Assembly: GCA_023954035.1 (NCBI GenBank)
Contig: JAMLIT010000002.1
Span: forward strand, 86,146 to 150,145
Origin: Burkholderiaceae bacterium
GTDB taxonomy: Bacteria; Pseudomonadota; Gammaproteobacteria; Burkholderiales; Burkholderiaceae_C
Reading direction: 5' to 3'
Length of the DNA: 64,000 bases
In this document: positions 49,019 through 57,984 of the stretch, in pieces
How the letters are laid out: each line of letters begins with the position of its first letter
Numbering within the stretch: position 1 is the stretch's first letter
Notes under the pieces: generated by a model
Told to the model about the DNA's origin: nothing
Seen by the model: the letters and a program-made list of their open reading frames with translations, nothing else
Database searches by the model: none
Made by a program: the position numbers and the translations under genes

Positions 49019-49096
49019 CCAAACAATTGGGGTCAGATTCCAATTATTTCGGCTTCAATTCGGGCGATTGGGCTCAGATTCCGATGGTTTGCTTGG

Positions 49097-49862
49097 GTTG
49101 AGGGCGGGTGCCGGGTCTCGCCCCGGCGGGCGAGTTTCTTTTAAATCAACCCGCGTGGCGGGTTGTCTTTGCGCCGACAAAGGTGCGCTTTGCGCACGGT
49201 GCTCTCGTACGCTGCTGCGCAGCTTCCTCCAGCACCAAAAGAAACCAAAAGAAAGGCGACCCTGCTGGCTGCGTCCCTCCGCTTCGCTGCGGGCAACCTG
49301 CGGCGGAGCACTTGCGGGGTGCGCCGTGGAACTCGCTGCGCGCCTGCGGCGCTCCGCTCAGACAGCCACGGCGAGCCAGTTCACGAAGCATGCGCGCCCC
49401 AGCGCGCATGCCACCCCGCAAATGCTCCGCCGCAGGCGCCTCCAGAAGGGCTGGGGCGGCCAAACAGCCCCAACATCCACACGGGCCATAGCTGCGCTCG
49501 GCTCAGCTTGCGCAGCGCGTGGCGCTTGCGCCCGCGACGCGAGGCCGAGCGCAGCTATGGCCCGAACGGATGTCCGGCTGCGCGTTCCCTTCTGGCCGTG
49601 CCGAGAAGCGCAGGGCGCGGGGCGGGCGTGTGCCGAAGGACACACGCCTTCGTTGACTGACTCGCTGCGGCTGTTTGAGCGGAGCGCGCCAGCGCGCAGC
49701 GAGTTCCGCAGCGCGCCCCGTGAACGAGCATCGCAGGTTGCCCCCGCGCGCAGCGTGGGGGTCGCGGACAGCAGGGTCGCCCTTTCTTTGGTGACTTTCT
49801 TTCGGCGAAGCGAAAGAAAGTTACTGCGCCGCCGGGCGCACATCCCGGCACCCGCCCTCAAC
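49097..49862. repeat. Large nested inverted-repeat block between mdtB and mdtC
   Basis: Most of the 936-bp non-coding gap 49019-49954 is built of inverted repeats. The outer arms 49097-49115 and 49844-49862 pair perfectly over 19 bp. Inside, 49297-49321 pairs with 49412-49436 over 25 bp with one mismatch, and 49388-49397 pairs with 49402-49411 as a 10-bp hairpin. Arms 49328-49360 and 49676-49708 pair imperfectly, and 49483-49502 pairs with 49544-49563 perfectly over 20 bp. Hairpins at 49147-49165 and 49795-49820 sit near the ends. No plausible protein is encoded. It could be a decayed mobile unit or a structured RNA. Confidence 0.85.
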
Positions 49863-49873
49863 AAATTAAATCT

Positions 49874-49934
49874 TTCAAAAAATATAGCTACCAACCCAAT
49901 ACAGACAAGCGCTAGAGCACAAAAACACCTTAAA
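49874..49934 (-). repeat. Stem-loop repeat copy 7, reverse orientation, before mdtC
   Basis: Read on the minus strand: GTGCTCTAGCGCTTG, a decayed arm, then TTGGTAGCTATATTTTTTGA. It abuts the large palindromic block on one side and ends about 20 bp before the mdtC start. Confidence 0.8.
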
Positions 49935-49954
49935 TCCGCCAGCAGAGGTCATCC

Positions 49955-52900
49955 ATGAGCCTCTCCACCCCCTTCATCCACCGCCCGGTTGCCACACTGC
50001 TGCTCACGCTGGCGCTGGTCCTCTCCGGCGCCGTCGCCTACTTCCTGCTCCCTGTCGCGCCACTCCCGCAGGTCGACTACCCGACCATCTCCGTCTCCGC
50101 CAGCCTCCCCGGCGCCAGCCCCGACACCATGGCCGCCACGGTGGCGACGCCGCTGGAGCGCGCGCTGGGCGCCATTGCCGGGGTCACCGAGATCACCTCG
50201 CGCTCCACGCAGGGCAACACGCGCGTCACGCTGCAGTTTGATTTGAGCCGCACGGTCGATGGCGCCGCACGCGACGTGCAGGCGGCCATCAACGCCGCGC
50301 GCACGCTGCTGCCCAGCGGCATGCCGAACAACCCGAGCTACCGCAAGGTGAACCCGGCGGATTCGCCCATCCTCATCCTGGCGCTCACGTCGGACGCGCT
50401 CACCCGCGGGCAGATGTACGACGCGGCGTCCACCGTGCTGGCGCAAAAGCTCTCGCAGGTCGAAGGCGTGGGCCAGGCGACGGTGAGCGGCGGCGCGCTG
50501 CCGGCCGTGCGCGTGCAGCTCGACCCCACGCGGCTGGCGGCCAACGGCATTTCGCTCGAGCAGGTGCGCAGCGCCATCACCGCCACCAACGCGCACCGGC
50601 CGCTGGGCGCGGTAGAGCGTGAAGACCACTACTGGCAGATTGCCGCCAACGACCAGGCGCGCGTGGCGGCCGACTATGCGCCGCTGGTGCTTCGGACCAG
50701 CGCCGACGGCCACGCGGTGCTGCTGCGCGATGTGGCGGACGTGATCGACGGCGTGCAGGACGTGCGCAACTTTGGCGTAGCCAACGGCAAGCCGGCGATC
50801 TTGCTGCAGATCTACAAGCAGCCCGGCGCCAACATTCTGGAGGCTGCCGACCGGGTGCGCGCGCTGCTGCCGCAGCTCAAGGCCTCAATTCCGGCGGCCA
50901 TCGACGTGCAGGTGGTTTCTGACCGAACGCCGACGCTGCGCGCCTCGGTGCGCGAGGTCAAGCGCGCCCTGGTGCTGGCCGTGGCGCTGGTGGTGATGGT
51001 GGTGTTTTTGTTCCTGCGCAGCGCCCGCGCCGCGCTGGTGCCGAGCGTGGCGGTTCCGGCGTCGCTGATGGGCGCGTTTGGGGTGATGTATCTGGCGGGC
51101 TACACGCTGGACAACCTTTCCTTGATGGCGTTGACCATCGCCACGGGCTTTGTGGTGGACGACGCGATTGCGGTGCTGGAGAACATCGCCCGCCACATGG
51201 AGCGCGGCAAAACCGCGCTGCAGGCGGCGTTGGACGGCTCGCGCGAAATCGCCTTCACGGTGCTGTCGATGAGCATTTCGCTCGTCGCCGTGTTCGTACC
51301 CATCCTGTTCATGGGCGGTGTGGTGGGGCGGTTTTTCAGGGAGTTTGCCGTCGTCATGTCGGCCGCCATCCTGATCTCGCTGGTGGTGTCGCTCACCACC
51401 ACGCCCACGCTGTGCGCGCTGCTGCTCAAGCCCCGCCCGGCGCGTGCGCCCAGCCGCGTGGGCCGGGTGCTGGACCGCGCTGGCGCACGCGGCATGCGCG
51501 CCTACCGGCGCAGCCTGGCCTGGTGTCTGCGGCACCAGCCGCTGGTGTTGGCCGCACTGGTGGGTGTCATTGGCCTGAACGTCTACTTGTACACCGCGAT
51601 TGAAAAAGGCTTCCTGCCTGAGCAGGACACGGGCCGCATCATGGGCTTCATTCGCGCCGACGAGGCCAGCTCCTACCAGGCGATGGAACGGCGCATCCAG
51701 CGTTTCCTGGCCATCGTGCAGGCCGATCCGGCAGTGGAAAACGTGACTGGCTTCACCGGCGGGGGCCAGCGCAACGCCGGCGCCATGTTCATGACGCTGA
51801 AGGCCGAGCGCAAGGAGCCGTCCGACGCGGTCATTGCGCGCTTGCGCGCTCAGCTCAAGGACGAACCCGGCGCGCGCCTCTTCATGGTGCCGCAGCGCGA
51901 CATCCGCATTGGCGGGCGCCAGAGCAGCGGTTCGTTCGACTACACGCTGCAGGCCGACGATGTGGCCGACCTGCGCACCTGGGAGCCGCGCATCCGCGAG
52001 GCCCTGGCCGCGCTGCCGCAGCTCGAAGACGTCAACAGCGACGTGCAGGACCACGGCGAACAGACCACGCTCGACCTTGACCGCGACGCCCTCGCGCGCC
52101 TGGGGCTCACCGTTGCGCAGGTGGACGCCACGCTGAACGACGCCTTTGGCCAGCGCCAGGTGGGCGTGATCTACAACCCGCTCAACCAGTACCGCGTGGT
52201 GATGGAGGCCGCGCCGCGCTTTCTGCAAGACCCGAGCACGCTGGACGGATTCTTCTTCATTTCCAAGACCGGTCAGCAGGTGCCGTTGTCCGCCTTCGCC
52301 AAGGTACGCAGCACGGTGACTCCCTTGGCGGTGAACCATGAGAGCGGCACACCGTCCAGCACCATCAGCTTTGGCCTGGCGCAGGGCGTGGCGCTGTCGG
52401 ATGCGACCGATGCCATCGAAGATGTCGTCGCGCGCCTGGGCGTGCCGGTGTCGGTGCGAGGCAGCTTTGGCGGCAACGCGGGCGCTTTTCAGAAAGCACT
52501 GGCCAGCCAGCCGCTGCTGATCCTGGCGGCGCTGCTCACCATCTATCTGGTGCTGGGTATGCTGTACGAGAGCCTGCTGCATCCGCTGACCATTCTCTCC
52601 ACCCTGCCGTCCGCTGGCGTGGGCGCGCTGCTGGCGCTGATGGCGTTTGGCACCGAGTTTTCGCTCATCGCGCTGATCGGCGTGTTCCTGTTGATCGGCA
52701 TCGTCAAGAAAAACGCCATCTTGATGATCGACTTTGCCCTGGCGCGCAGGCGCGGCGGCCACGCGAGCGCGGCGCAGTCCATCTTCCGTGCGGCGCAGCT
52801 GCGTTTGCGCCCCATTTTGATGACCACGATGGCGGCGATTTTTGGTGCACTGCCACTGGCGCTGGGCACGGGCGACGGGGCCGAGCTGCGCCAACCGCTG

Positions 52901-53050
52901 GGGATTGCGGTGGTGGGCGGCCTGCTGGTCAGCCAGGTGCTCACGCTCTACACCACGCCCGTGGTCTATGTGCTGCTGGAACGCGCCCGTGCGCGGCTGC
53001 GCCGGGGCTGGCGCAGACCGGCTGCGGCCCCCCGACTGGAGACTGCCTGA
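49955..53050 (+). CDS. mdtC: RND multidrug efflux pump subunit (MdtC-like)
   Basis: A 1031-residue RND transporter of the same plan as the preceding pump gene, starting MSLSTPFIHRPVATLLLTLA. The proton-relay region is [20 protein letters not shown], and the late helices contain [20 protein letters not shown]. It is the expected partner of MdtB in a mixed trimer. The gene begins just after a large repeat block and a stem-loop repeat, so its expression may be partly uncoupled from mdtAB. The stop overlaps the start of the outer-membrane factor (TGATG). Confidence 0.93.
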   Translation: MSLSTPFIHRPVATLLLTLALVLSGAVAYFLLPVAPLPQVDYPTISVSASLPGASPDTMAATVATPLERALGAIAGVTEITSRSTQGNTRVTLQFDLSRTVDGAARDVQAAINAARTLLPSGMPNNPSYRKVNPADSPILILALTSDALTRGQMYDAASTVLAQKLSQVEGVGQATVSGGALPAVRVQLDPTRLAANGISLEQVRSAITATNAHRPLGAVEREDHYWQIAANDQARVAADYAPLVLRTSADGHAVLLRDVADVIDGVQDVRNFGVANGKPAILLQIYKQPGANILEAADRVRALLPQLKASIPAAIDVQVVSDRTPTLRASVREVKRALVLAVALVVMVVFLFLRSARAALVPSVAVPASLMGAFGVMYLAGYTLDNLSLMALTIATGFVVDDAIAVLENIARHMERGKTALQAALDGSREIAFTVLSMSISLVAVFVPILFMGGVVGRFFREFAVVMSAAILISLVVSLTTTPTLCALLLKPRPARAPSRVGRVLDRAGARGMRAYRRSLAWCLRHQPLVLAALVGVIGLNVYLYTAIEKGFLPEQDTGRIMGFIRADEASSYQAMERRIQRFLAIVQADPAVENVTGFTGGGQRNAGAMFMTLKAERKEPSDAVIARLRAQLKDEPGARLFMVPQRDIRIGGRQSSGSFDYTLQADDVADLRTWEPRIREALAALPQLEDVNSDVQDHGEQTTLDLDRDALARLGLTVAQVDATLNDAFGQRQVGVIYNPLNQYRVVMEAAPRFLQDPSTLDGFFFISKTGQQVPLSAFAKVRSTVTPLAVNHESGTPSSTISFGLAQGVALSDATDAIEDVVARLGVPVSVRGSFGGNAGAFQKALASQPLLILAALLTIYLVLGMLYESLLHPLTILSTLPSAGVGALLALMAFGTEFSLIALIGVFLLIGIVKKNAILMIDFALARRRGGHASAAQSIFRAAQLRLRPILMTTMAAIFGALPLALGTGDGAELRQPLGIAVVGGLLVSQVLTLYTTPVVYVLLERARARLRRGWRRPAAAPRLETA

Positions 53051-54465
53051 TGGTTTTTGCCCTGAACTGTGTTGTCCGCATGGGTGCGCGGCTTCTGCTC
53101 GCCGGTGCGGCCCTGCTCGCCGGCTGCACCACGCCGCCGCCGTATGTGCCGCCGGCGGCACCCTTGCCTGCGCAGTGGAAGGAGGGCGCAGACGCTGCGT
53201 TCTGGCGCCTGGCCCAAGGCGGCGAAGGCGTGCAGGCCGATTGGTGGACGCACTACGCCGACCCCGAACTCAACCACCTGCAGCTGCAGGCGCTGGAGGG
53301 CAACCCCGGCCTGGCGCAAAGTGCGGCGCGCCTGCGGGCAGCGCAGGCGGCGCTGGCCGGTGCGCGCGCACCGCTGCTGCCGCAGCTGGGGCTGAACGCT
53401 GCCAGCAGCCGCGCCCAGGCCACGCCGGGGGGCCATGCAGCCAGCAACCAGTCGCTGGGTCTCAGCGCCAGTTGGGAAGTGGATCTGTGGGGCCGCGTGT
53501 CCGGCACCGTGAATGCTGCGCAGGCGAGCAGCGAGGCCAGCGCGGCCGACCTGGCTGCGGCCCGGCTGTCGCTGCAGGCCCAGGTGGCGCAAAGCTATTT
53601 CGCGCTGCGCGCGGCCGAGGCGCAGCAGCAGCTGCTGGCTGCCGTGCTGGACACCTACGACCAGAGCCGCACGCTGACGCGCAACCGGGTGCGCGCCGGG
53701 GTGGCGCCGCCATCCGACGCCGACCAGGCCGAAGCGCAGTACCAGAGCACCCGCGCCCAAAGCTTCGAGGCTGCGGCCAACCGGGCGCAGTGGGAGCACG
53801 CCCTGGCTGCGTTGCTAGGTCAGGCGCCGTCCTCCTTCGCGCTGCAGCCCAGCGCGCAATTGCCCCAGGCGCCGCAGGTCCCGCTGGCCCTGCCCGCGCA
53901 ACTGCTGCTGCGTCGCCCTGACATTGCCGCTTCCGAACGCCGCGCCGCAGCCGCCAACGCGCAACTGGGCGTGGCGCAAAGTGCATTTTTTCCGGCGCTC
54001 ACGCTCTCGGCCAGTGCAGGGTTTCGCGCAAGCAGCCTGGCGTCGCTGATTTCGGCGCCCAACCTGGTCTGGGCCCTGGGTCCGCAGCTCGCGCTCGCCC
54101 TGTTCGACGGTGGTGCGCGCAATGCCGCTCGTGAAAGCGCGCTGGCCAATGTGGAGCTGGCAGGGGCCGCCTACCGCGCTGCGGTGCTGGCGGCGCTGCA
54201 GGAGGTGGAGGATGCACTCTCCAGCGCTGCCGCGCTGCAGCAACAGGCCCAGGCCCAGGCGCTGGCCGTGGCCGCCGCCCAGCGCGCGCTGACCGTGGCC
54301 GAGAACCAGTACCGCGCCGGGCTTGTCGGCTACCTCAACGTACTCTCTGCCCAGGCCAGCCTGTTGGCAGGCCAACGCAGCCAGATCGAGTTGCAGCGCC
54401 AGCAACTGGTGGCAGTCAACAGCCTGTTGAAAAACCTGGGCGGCGGCTGGGCTCCCGCGCCTTGA
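53050..54465 (+). CDS. RND efflux outer-membrane lipoprotein, NodT/OprM family
   Basis: A 471-residue TolC-like channel. The signal peptide ends with lipobox LLAGC (Cys near residue 26), so it is lipidated. Two OEP repeats follow, with VQADWWTHYADPELNHLQLQ at the start, SWEVDLWGRV, LRRPDIAASERRAAAANAQLG and a final AENQYRAGLVGYLNVL. It completes the tripartite pump with MdtA and MdtBC. E. coli uses the unlinked TolC instead, so this locus is self-contained. Start and mdtC stop overlap, indicating translational coupling. Confidence 0.94.
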   Translation: MVFALNCVVRMGARLLLAGAALLAGCTTPPPYVPPAAPLPAQWKEGADAAFWRLAQGGEGVQADWWTHYADPELNHLQLQALEGNPGLAQSAARLRAAQAALAGARAPLLPQLGLNAASSRAQATPGGHAASNQSLGLSASWEVDLWGRVSGTVNAAQASSEASAADLAAARLSLQAQVAQSYFALRAAEAQQQLLAAVLDTYDQSRTLTRNRVRAGVAPPSDADQAEAQYQSTRAQSFEAAANRAQWEHALAALLGQAPSSFALQPSAQLPQAPQVPLALPAQLLLRRPDIAASERRAAAANAQLGVAQSAFFPALTLSASAGFRASSLASLISAPNLVWALGPQLALALFDGGARNAARESALANVELAGAAYRAAVLAALQEVEDALSSAAALQQQAQAQALAVAAAQRALTVAENQYRAGLVGYLNVLSAQASLLAGQRSQIELQRQQLVAVNSLLKNLGGGWAPAP

Positions 54466-54524
54466 ATGGGCTGCGCACCCCTGCGCGGCTACCATCCAAG
54501 ACCTATCGATTCCTGGAGCCGCCC

Positions 54525-55589
54525 ATGCCGGACTTTCGCAGCGACACCGTCACCCAACCCACCGCCGCCATGCGCCAGACCATGCTGGCTGCCCCCTTGG
54601 GCGACGACGTTTTTGGCGACGATCCCTCGGTCAATGCCCTGCAAGACCATGCCGCGCAGTTGCTGGGCTTTGAGGCCGCGCTGTTTGCCCCCACCGGCAC
54701 GCAGACCAATCTGATCGCCCTGATGGGCCATTGCCAGCGCGGCGACGAGGCGATTGTCGGCCAGAGCTGGCACACCTACCGCTGGGAAGCCGGGGGCATG
54801 GCGGTGCTGGGATCGATTCAGCCCCAGCCGGTGGAAACGCAGCCCGACGGCACGCTCAAGCTGGCCGATATTGCCGCCGCCATCAAACCCGACGACCCGC
54901 ACTTTGCCCGCACCCGCCTGGTGGTGCTGGAGAACACCACGGGTGGCCAGGTGCTGCCCACGGCCTACATCGCCGAGGTGGCCGGGCTGGCCCGTGGGCG
55001 CGGTCTTGCCATGCACCTGGACGGGGCGCGCTTGTTCAATGCCGCCACGGCGAATGCGCAGGCCAATGGAAGCGACGTTTACGACGAGGCGCGCGCCATC
55101 TGCAAGCATTTCGACTCCGTCTCCTTGTGTCTGAGCAAGGGCCTGGGCGCGCCCGTCGGCTCCTTGCTGTTGGGCCGCCACGATTTCATTCGCCAAGCCC
55201 GGCGCACGAGAAAAATCCTGGGTGGTGCCATGCGCCAGGCCGGCGTGCTGGCCGCCGCCGGACACTACGCGCTGGAGCACCATGTGCGGCGCATGGCGGA
55301 CGACCATGCCTTGCTGCGCCAGCTTGCGGACGGGCTGCACGCTGCACAGCGCACGCAGCCGGCACTCCAAGGGCGCCTGGAGGTGCATGCAGCGCAGACC
55401 AACATTCTGTTCACGGACGTCGCGCCGGACATTGCTCCGGCGTTCATGGATGCGCTGGCGCGCGGCGGCGTGCGCGTGACCAGCAGCCTGTACGGTGGCC
55501 AGACCCGGCTGCGCTGGGTGACGCACCTGGATGTGGGGCCGGCCGACGTGCGGGCTGCGCTCGATTGCATTCAGGCCTTTGCAGGCTGA
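54525..55589 (+). CDS. ltaE: Low-specificity L-threonine aldolase
   Basis: A 354-residue PLP enzyme of the beta-eliminating lyase family. It opens with PDFRSDTVTQPTAAMRQTML and GDDVFGDDPSVNAL. LALMGHCQRGDE-type and HLDGARLFNA segments bind the cofactor, and the Schiff-base lysine is in SVSLCLSKGLGAPVGS. It splits L-threonine or L-allo-threonine into glycine and acetaldehyde. The ATG at 54525 fits the family N-terminus; the longer frame upstream has no support. It is a stand-alone gene, convergent with a small hypothetical gene. Confidence 0.93.
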   Translation: MPDFRSDTVTQPTAAMRQTMLAAPLGDDVFGDDPSVNALQDHAAQLLGFEAALFAPTGTQTNLIALMGHCQRGDEAIVGQSWHTYRWEAGGMAVLGSIQPQPVETQPDGTLKLADIAAAIKPDDPHFARTRLVVLENTTGGQVLPTAYIAEVAGLARGRGLAMHLDGARLFNAATANAQANGSDVYDEARAICKHFDSVSLCLSKGLGAPVGSLLLGRHDFIRQARRTRKILGGAMRQAGVLAAAGHYALEHHVRRMADDHALLRQLADGLHAAQRTQPALQGRLEVHAAQTNILFTDVAPDIAPAFMDALARGGVRVTSSLYGGQTRLRWVTHLDVGPADVRAALDCIQAFAG

Positions 55590-55595
55590 TCGTTG

Positions 55596-55964
55596 TCAAT
55601 CCAGGCCAAACGCCTGGGCCAATGCCTGCGAGAAGCCCGCCGATCCGCTCACGGTCAAACTGAGCGTGCAGCGCCCACTGTCAGACGCGAGCGGGGTGTG
55701 GTCGAGCGCCTTGCGCCCGGCGTCGTAGGCCAGCGCCCGATCGCCCACGCCCTCCTGGCTGCAGTGCAGCGCGTAGCTCCATTCGCCCAGTTCGGCGCCA
55801 CCCGCATCGGGCGCGCCAAAGGCCGCGTGCGCCCAGGCGAGCACGGACTGCACTTCGCGCAGTGCAGCGGGCAGGCGATCGGGCCGCACACTGGCCAGCG
55901 CGTCCCAGCTGGCCGCACCGTCGGCGTCGTCGCTGTGGTCAAAATCGAGGTATTCCAAAACCAT
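55596..55964 (-). CDS. Hypothetical acidic protein, 122 aa
   Basis: I do not recognise a family. The protein MVLEYLDFDHSDDADGAASW... is acidic, lacks a signal peptide and membrane segments, and has two cysteines (ALHCSQEG; GRCTLSLTV) and a C-terminal alternating pattern that looks beta-structured. The reading frame is well maintained, and its start is divergent from the ABC ATPase gene with 38 bp between. It converges on ltaE with six bases between stops. ATG 55964 is preferred to the GTG two codons upstream. Confidence 0.65.
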   Translation of the reverse strand: MVLEYLDFDHSDDADGAASWDALASVRPDRLPAALREVQSVLAWAHAAFGAPDAGGAELGEWSYALHCSQEGVGDRALAYDAGRKALDHTPLASDSGRCTLSLTVSGSAGFSQALAQAFGLD

Positions 55965-56002
55965 GGGCACATTGTCTGCGTCCCTACGCCACTATTCTTT
56001 CC

Positions 56003-56620
56003 ATGCCTGCTTCCGAACCCCTTCTGGTACTCGAACAAATCGAATTGCGCTGGCCCCACGGCCCGATGTTTGCCGCGCTGGATTGGCGCGTTCCCGCTGG
56101 CGCCGCGCTGGTGCAGGGCGGGCCGGGCAGCGGCAAAACCACGCTGCTGCGTTTGCTCGCCGGCACTGCAGCGCCCACGCGCGGGCAGGTCCTGCTGCAC
56201 GGCGCGCCGCTCCAGCCTGCGCAGGTGTTCTGGCCCGAACGCGATGCGGCGGGAACCGAGCAGATGGTCGTGCGCGACTGGTGGCGGGCGGTTGCCGCGC
56301 GCTGCCCCGCTTGGGACCCATCCGCGCTGGAGCGGCATGTGGCGGGCTTCACCTTGGAGGCGCACCAGAACAAGGGGTTTTTCATGCTCTCCACCGGCTC
56401 CCGCCGCAAGGCCTGGTTTGCCGCCGCACTGGCCAGCGGCGCGCCGCTGACGCTGATCGACGAGCCATTGGCCGGGCTGGACCTTGCCTCGCGGCGCTAC
56501 CTGAGCGCCGCCATTGCCGATGCGGCCCAGCAAGCAGGCCGCGTCATCGTGGTTGCGCACGATGCGCCGCTGGCGGATGTACCCTGGACGGCGCTGTTGG
56601 CACTGCCGGATCGCGAGTGA
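56003..56620 (+). CDS. Orphan ABC-type ATPase domain with degenerate signature
   Basis: A 205-residue single ABC domain. Walker A is GGPGSGKTT and Walker B is LTLIDEPLAGLD, followed by the switch histidine in VVAHD. The signature loop is MLSTGSRRKAWFAAAL instead of LSGGQ, so only the Ser and second Gly positions are recognisable. No permease or binding protein is adjacent, so the partner is unknown. The short length resembles CcmA-type exporters' ATPases, but the rest of a ccm locus is missing. It converges on a diguanylate cyclase gene. Confidence 0.8.
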   Translation: MPASEPLLVLEQIELRWPHGPMFAALDWRVPAGAALVQGGPGSGKTTLLRLLAGTAAPTRGQVLLHGAPLQPAQVFWPERDAAGTEQMVVRDWWRAVAARCPAWDPSALERHVAGFTLEAHQNKGFFMLSTGSRRKAWFAAALASGAPLTLIDEPLAGLDLASRRYLSAAIADAAQQAGRVIVVAHDAPLADVPWTALLALPDRE

Positions 56621-56672
56621 TCGCTGGTCTGCAACGCCTGGTCCGTCCAGTGTTGGGCCTGCTGCGCATGGA

Positions 56673-57677
56673 TCACGCAGTGCAAACCCGGTTGCGTCCG
56701 GACTCCTTGGCTGCGTACAGGGCACGGTCTGCTTTTTGGTACAAGTGGGTGGGGTCTTCATCGGGGGTGGCCATTGCGATGCCAATGCTGATGGTGACCA
56801 CCTGGGCTGAGTTTTTCTCATGGAGCAGACCGCAACGCTGCACGCCTGCGCGCGCTGCCTCTGCGATCTGCTGCGCACCCTGAAGGTCCGTTCCATCCAG
56901 AAGCATGGCGAATTCCTCCCCGCCAACGCGTGCCACGAAGTCCGTCGTTCGCGCCACGGCACCCAGCAGCGCTGCAGCGACCGCTTGCAATACGGCGTCG
57001 CCCGCAGAATGGCCGTAGGTGTCGTTGTACTTCTTGAAGTGATCGATATCGAGCAAGAGCAAGGCCGTGGGGCCCTGGGCGCGGCGCTGGTGCTTCAGTG
57101 CCAGGGTGAGTCGTTCGTCGAAGAAGCGGCGATTGGCGAGGCCGGTCAAATAATCCGTGGTGGAGCGCAATTCCAGTTCCCGTTCGAGGCGGCGAATCTC
57201 CGTCATGTCAGTGGAAATACCGAGCAATCCGACGACGCGCCCTCGTGGGTCGTGAAAGGGTTCCTTGACTTCCAGATACACCAGGGCCGTCGCAGGGTCG
57301 TCGCCGTACACCACTTGATCCGAGCTGCTTTCGCCATACGTGAGCACCCGCTTGTCCACTTCGTCGATGCACGCGGCGGTCGCTGCTTGAAAATGGTCGG
57401 TGGCGCGCGTGCCATACAGCTGCTTTGCAGTAAGCCCCAAGCGCTCCAAGGTCAGCCGGTTGGCATAGATGTACCTGCGCTCGCTGTCTTTCATGTACAC
57501 AAAGGCATGCACATGATCGAGCGCTTCCGCCAATTGGTTTGTTTGGCTCTTCAGTGCAGCGAGGCGTCGCCACAACAGGCAAACCCATACCACCAGTCCC
57601 GCGATCACACCCAGGCCGGTGATTGCGAGAAGCAGCAAAGCGGATGGCAACTTGACCTCCTTCAAGCAAGATGACAT
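56673..57677 (-). CDS. Membrane diguanylate cyclase with PAS and GGEEF domains
   Basis: A 334-residue protein. One transmembrane helix lies near residues 13-35 (ALLLLAITGLGVIAGLVVWV). A PAS domain follows (LAEALDHVHAFVYMKDSERRYIYANRL to about residue 165), then a GGDEF domain with active-site GGEEF and RxxD inhibitory site (RTTD) five residues before it. It should make cyclic di-GMP and be feedback-inhibited. ATG 57677 opens at the membrane anchor; the longer frame upstream is not supported. A conserved PAS-type aromatic core suggests sensing of a small ligand or redox state. Confidence 0.9.
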   Translation of the reverse strand: MSSCLKEVKLPSALLLLAITGLGVIAGLVVWVCLLWRRLAALKSQTNQLAEALDHVHAFVYMKDSERRYIYANRLTLERLGLTAKQLYGTRATDHFQAATAACIDEVDKRVLTYGESSSDQVVYGDDPATALVYLEVKEPFHDPRGRVVGLLGISTDMTEIRRLERELELRSTTDYLTGLANRRFFDERLTLALKHQRRAQGPTALLLLDIDHFKKYNDTYGHSAGDAVLQAVAAALLGAVARTTDFVARVGGEEFAMLLDGTDLQGAQQIAEAARAGVQRCGLLHEKNSAQVVTISIGIAMATPDEDPTHLYQKADRALYAAKESGRNRVCTA

Positions 57678-57984
57678 CTGGGCACGGCGAGCGGCAACAA
57701 ACCAAGGGCGCACGTGACTTGCGGGCAAGCGTCCAAGTCGGTGCCGCTGGTCCTTCCGCTGAAGGCGCGCGGAGCATGTCTTTGAGAACAGGCTTTCTGT
57801 GGGTCTGATCGGAAGTGGAACCCGTCGCAGATATCCGGTCAAGCCTGAAAAGACAGGTCTTTTCGAAGCAATTCCATTTCTAGGGCCTGAGGCCCTAGAT
57901 CAAACGATTCCTTCGTCGGCTTCGCTGAGCCAGCACGTCGGTCTGCGCTTGATCTTCGCGTTCCCACTGGATTGGGCAAGGGAA
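57678..57984. other. 307-bp gap between diguanylate cyclase and LytTR regulator genes
   Basis: No reading frame here looks genuine. Apart from a strong short palindrome at 57879-57899 I see nothing recognisable. It must hold the promoter of the diguanylate cyclase gene and the end of the LytTR operon. Confidence 0.6.
57879..57899. promoter_or_regulatory. 9-bp perfect inverted repeat
   Basis: TCTAGGGCC and GGCCCTAGA flank a 3-nt loop. It lies about 85 bp downstream of the LytTR gene's stop, in the long gap before the diguanylate cyclase start. It could be part of a terminator for the LytTR operon or an operator; there is no clear T run. Confidence 0.4.

Noticed and set aside
49108-49894. Several 100-180 codon open frames on both strands inside the mdtB-mdtC gap
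   Set aside because: They follow the inverted repeats, lack ribosome sites and recognisable domains, and each strand gives equally long frames, as expected for palindromic GC-rich DNA.
50885-53161. A 758-codon open frame antisense to mdtC, and similar ones antisense to mdtB (46850-48937) and the acyl-CoA synthetase (42449-44047)
   Set aside because: They exist because high GC removes stops in the opposite frame. Their translations are low-complexity His/Arg/Gln-rich strings with no family motifs, while the sense frames are complete RND and AMP-binding proteins.
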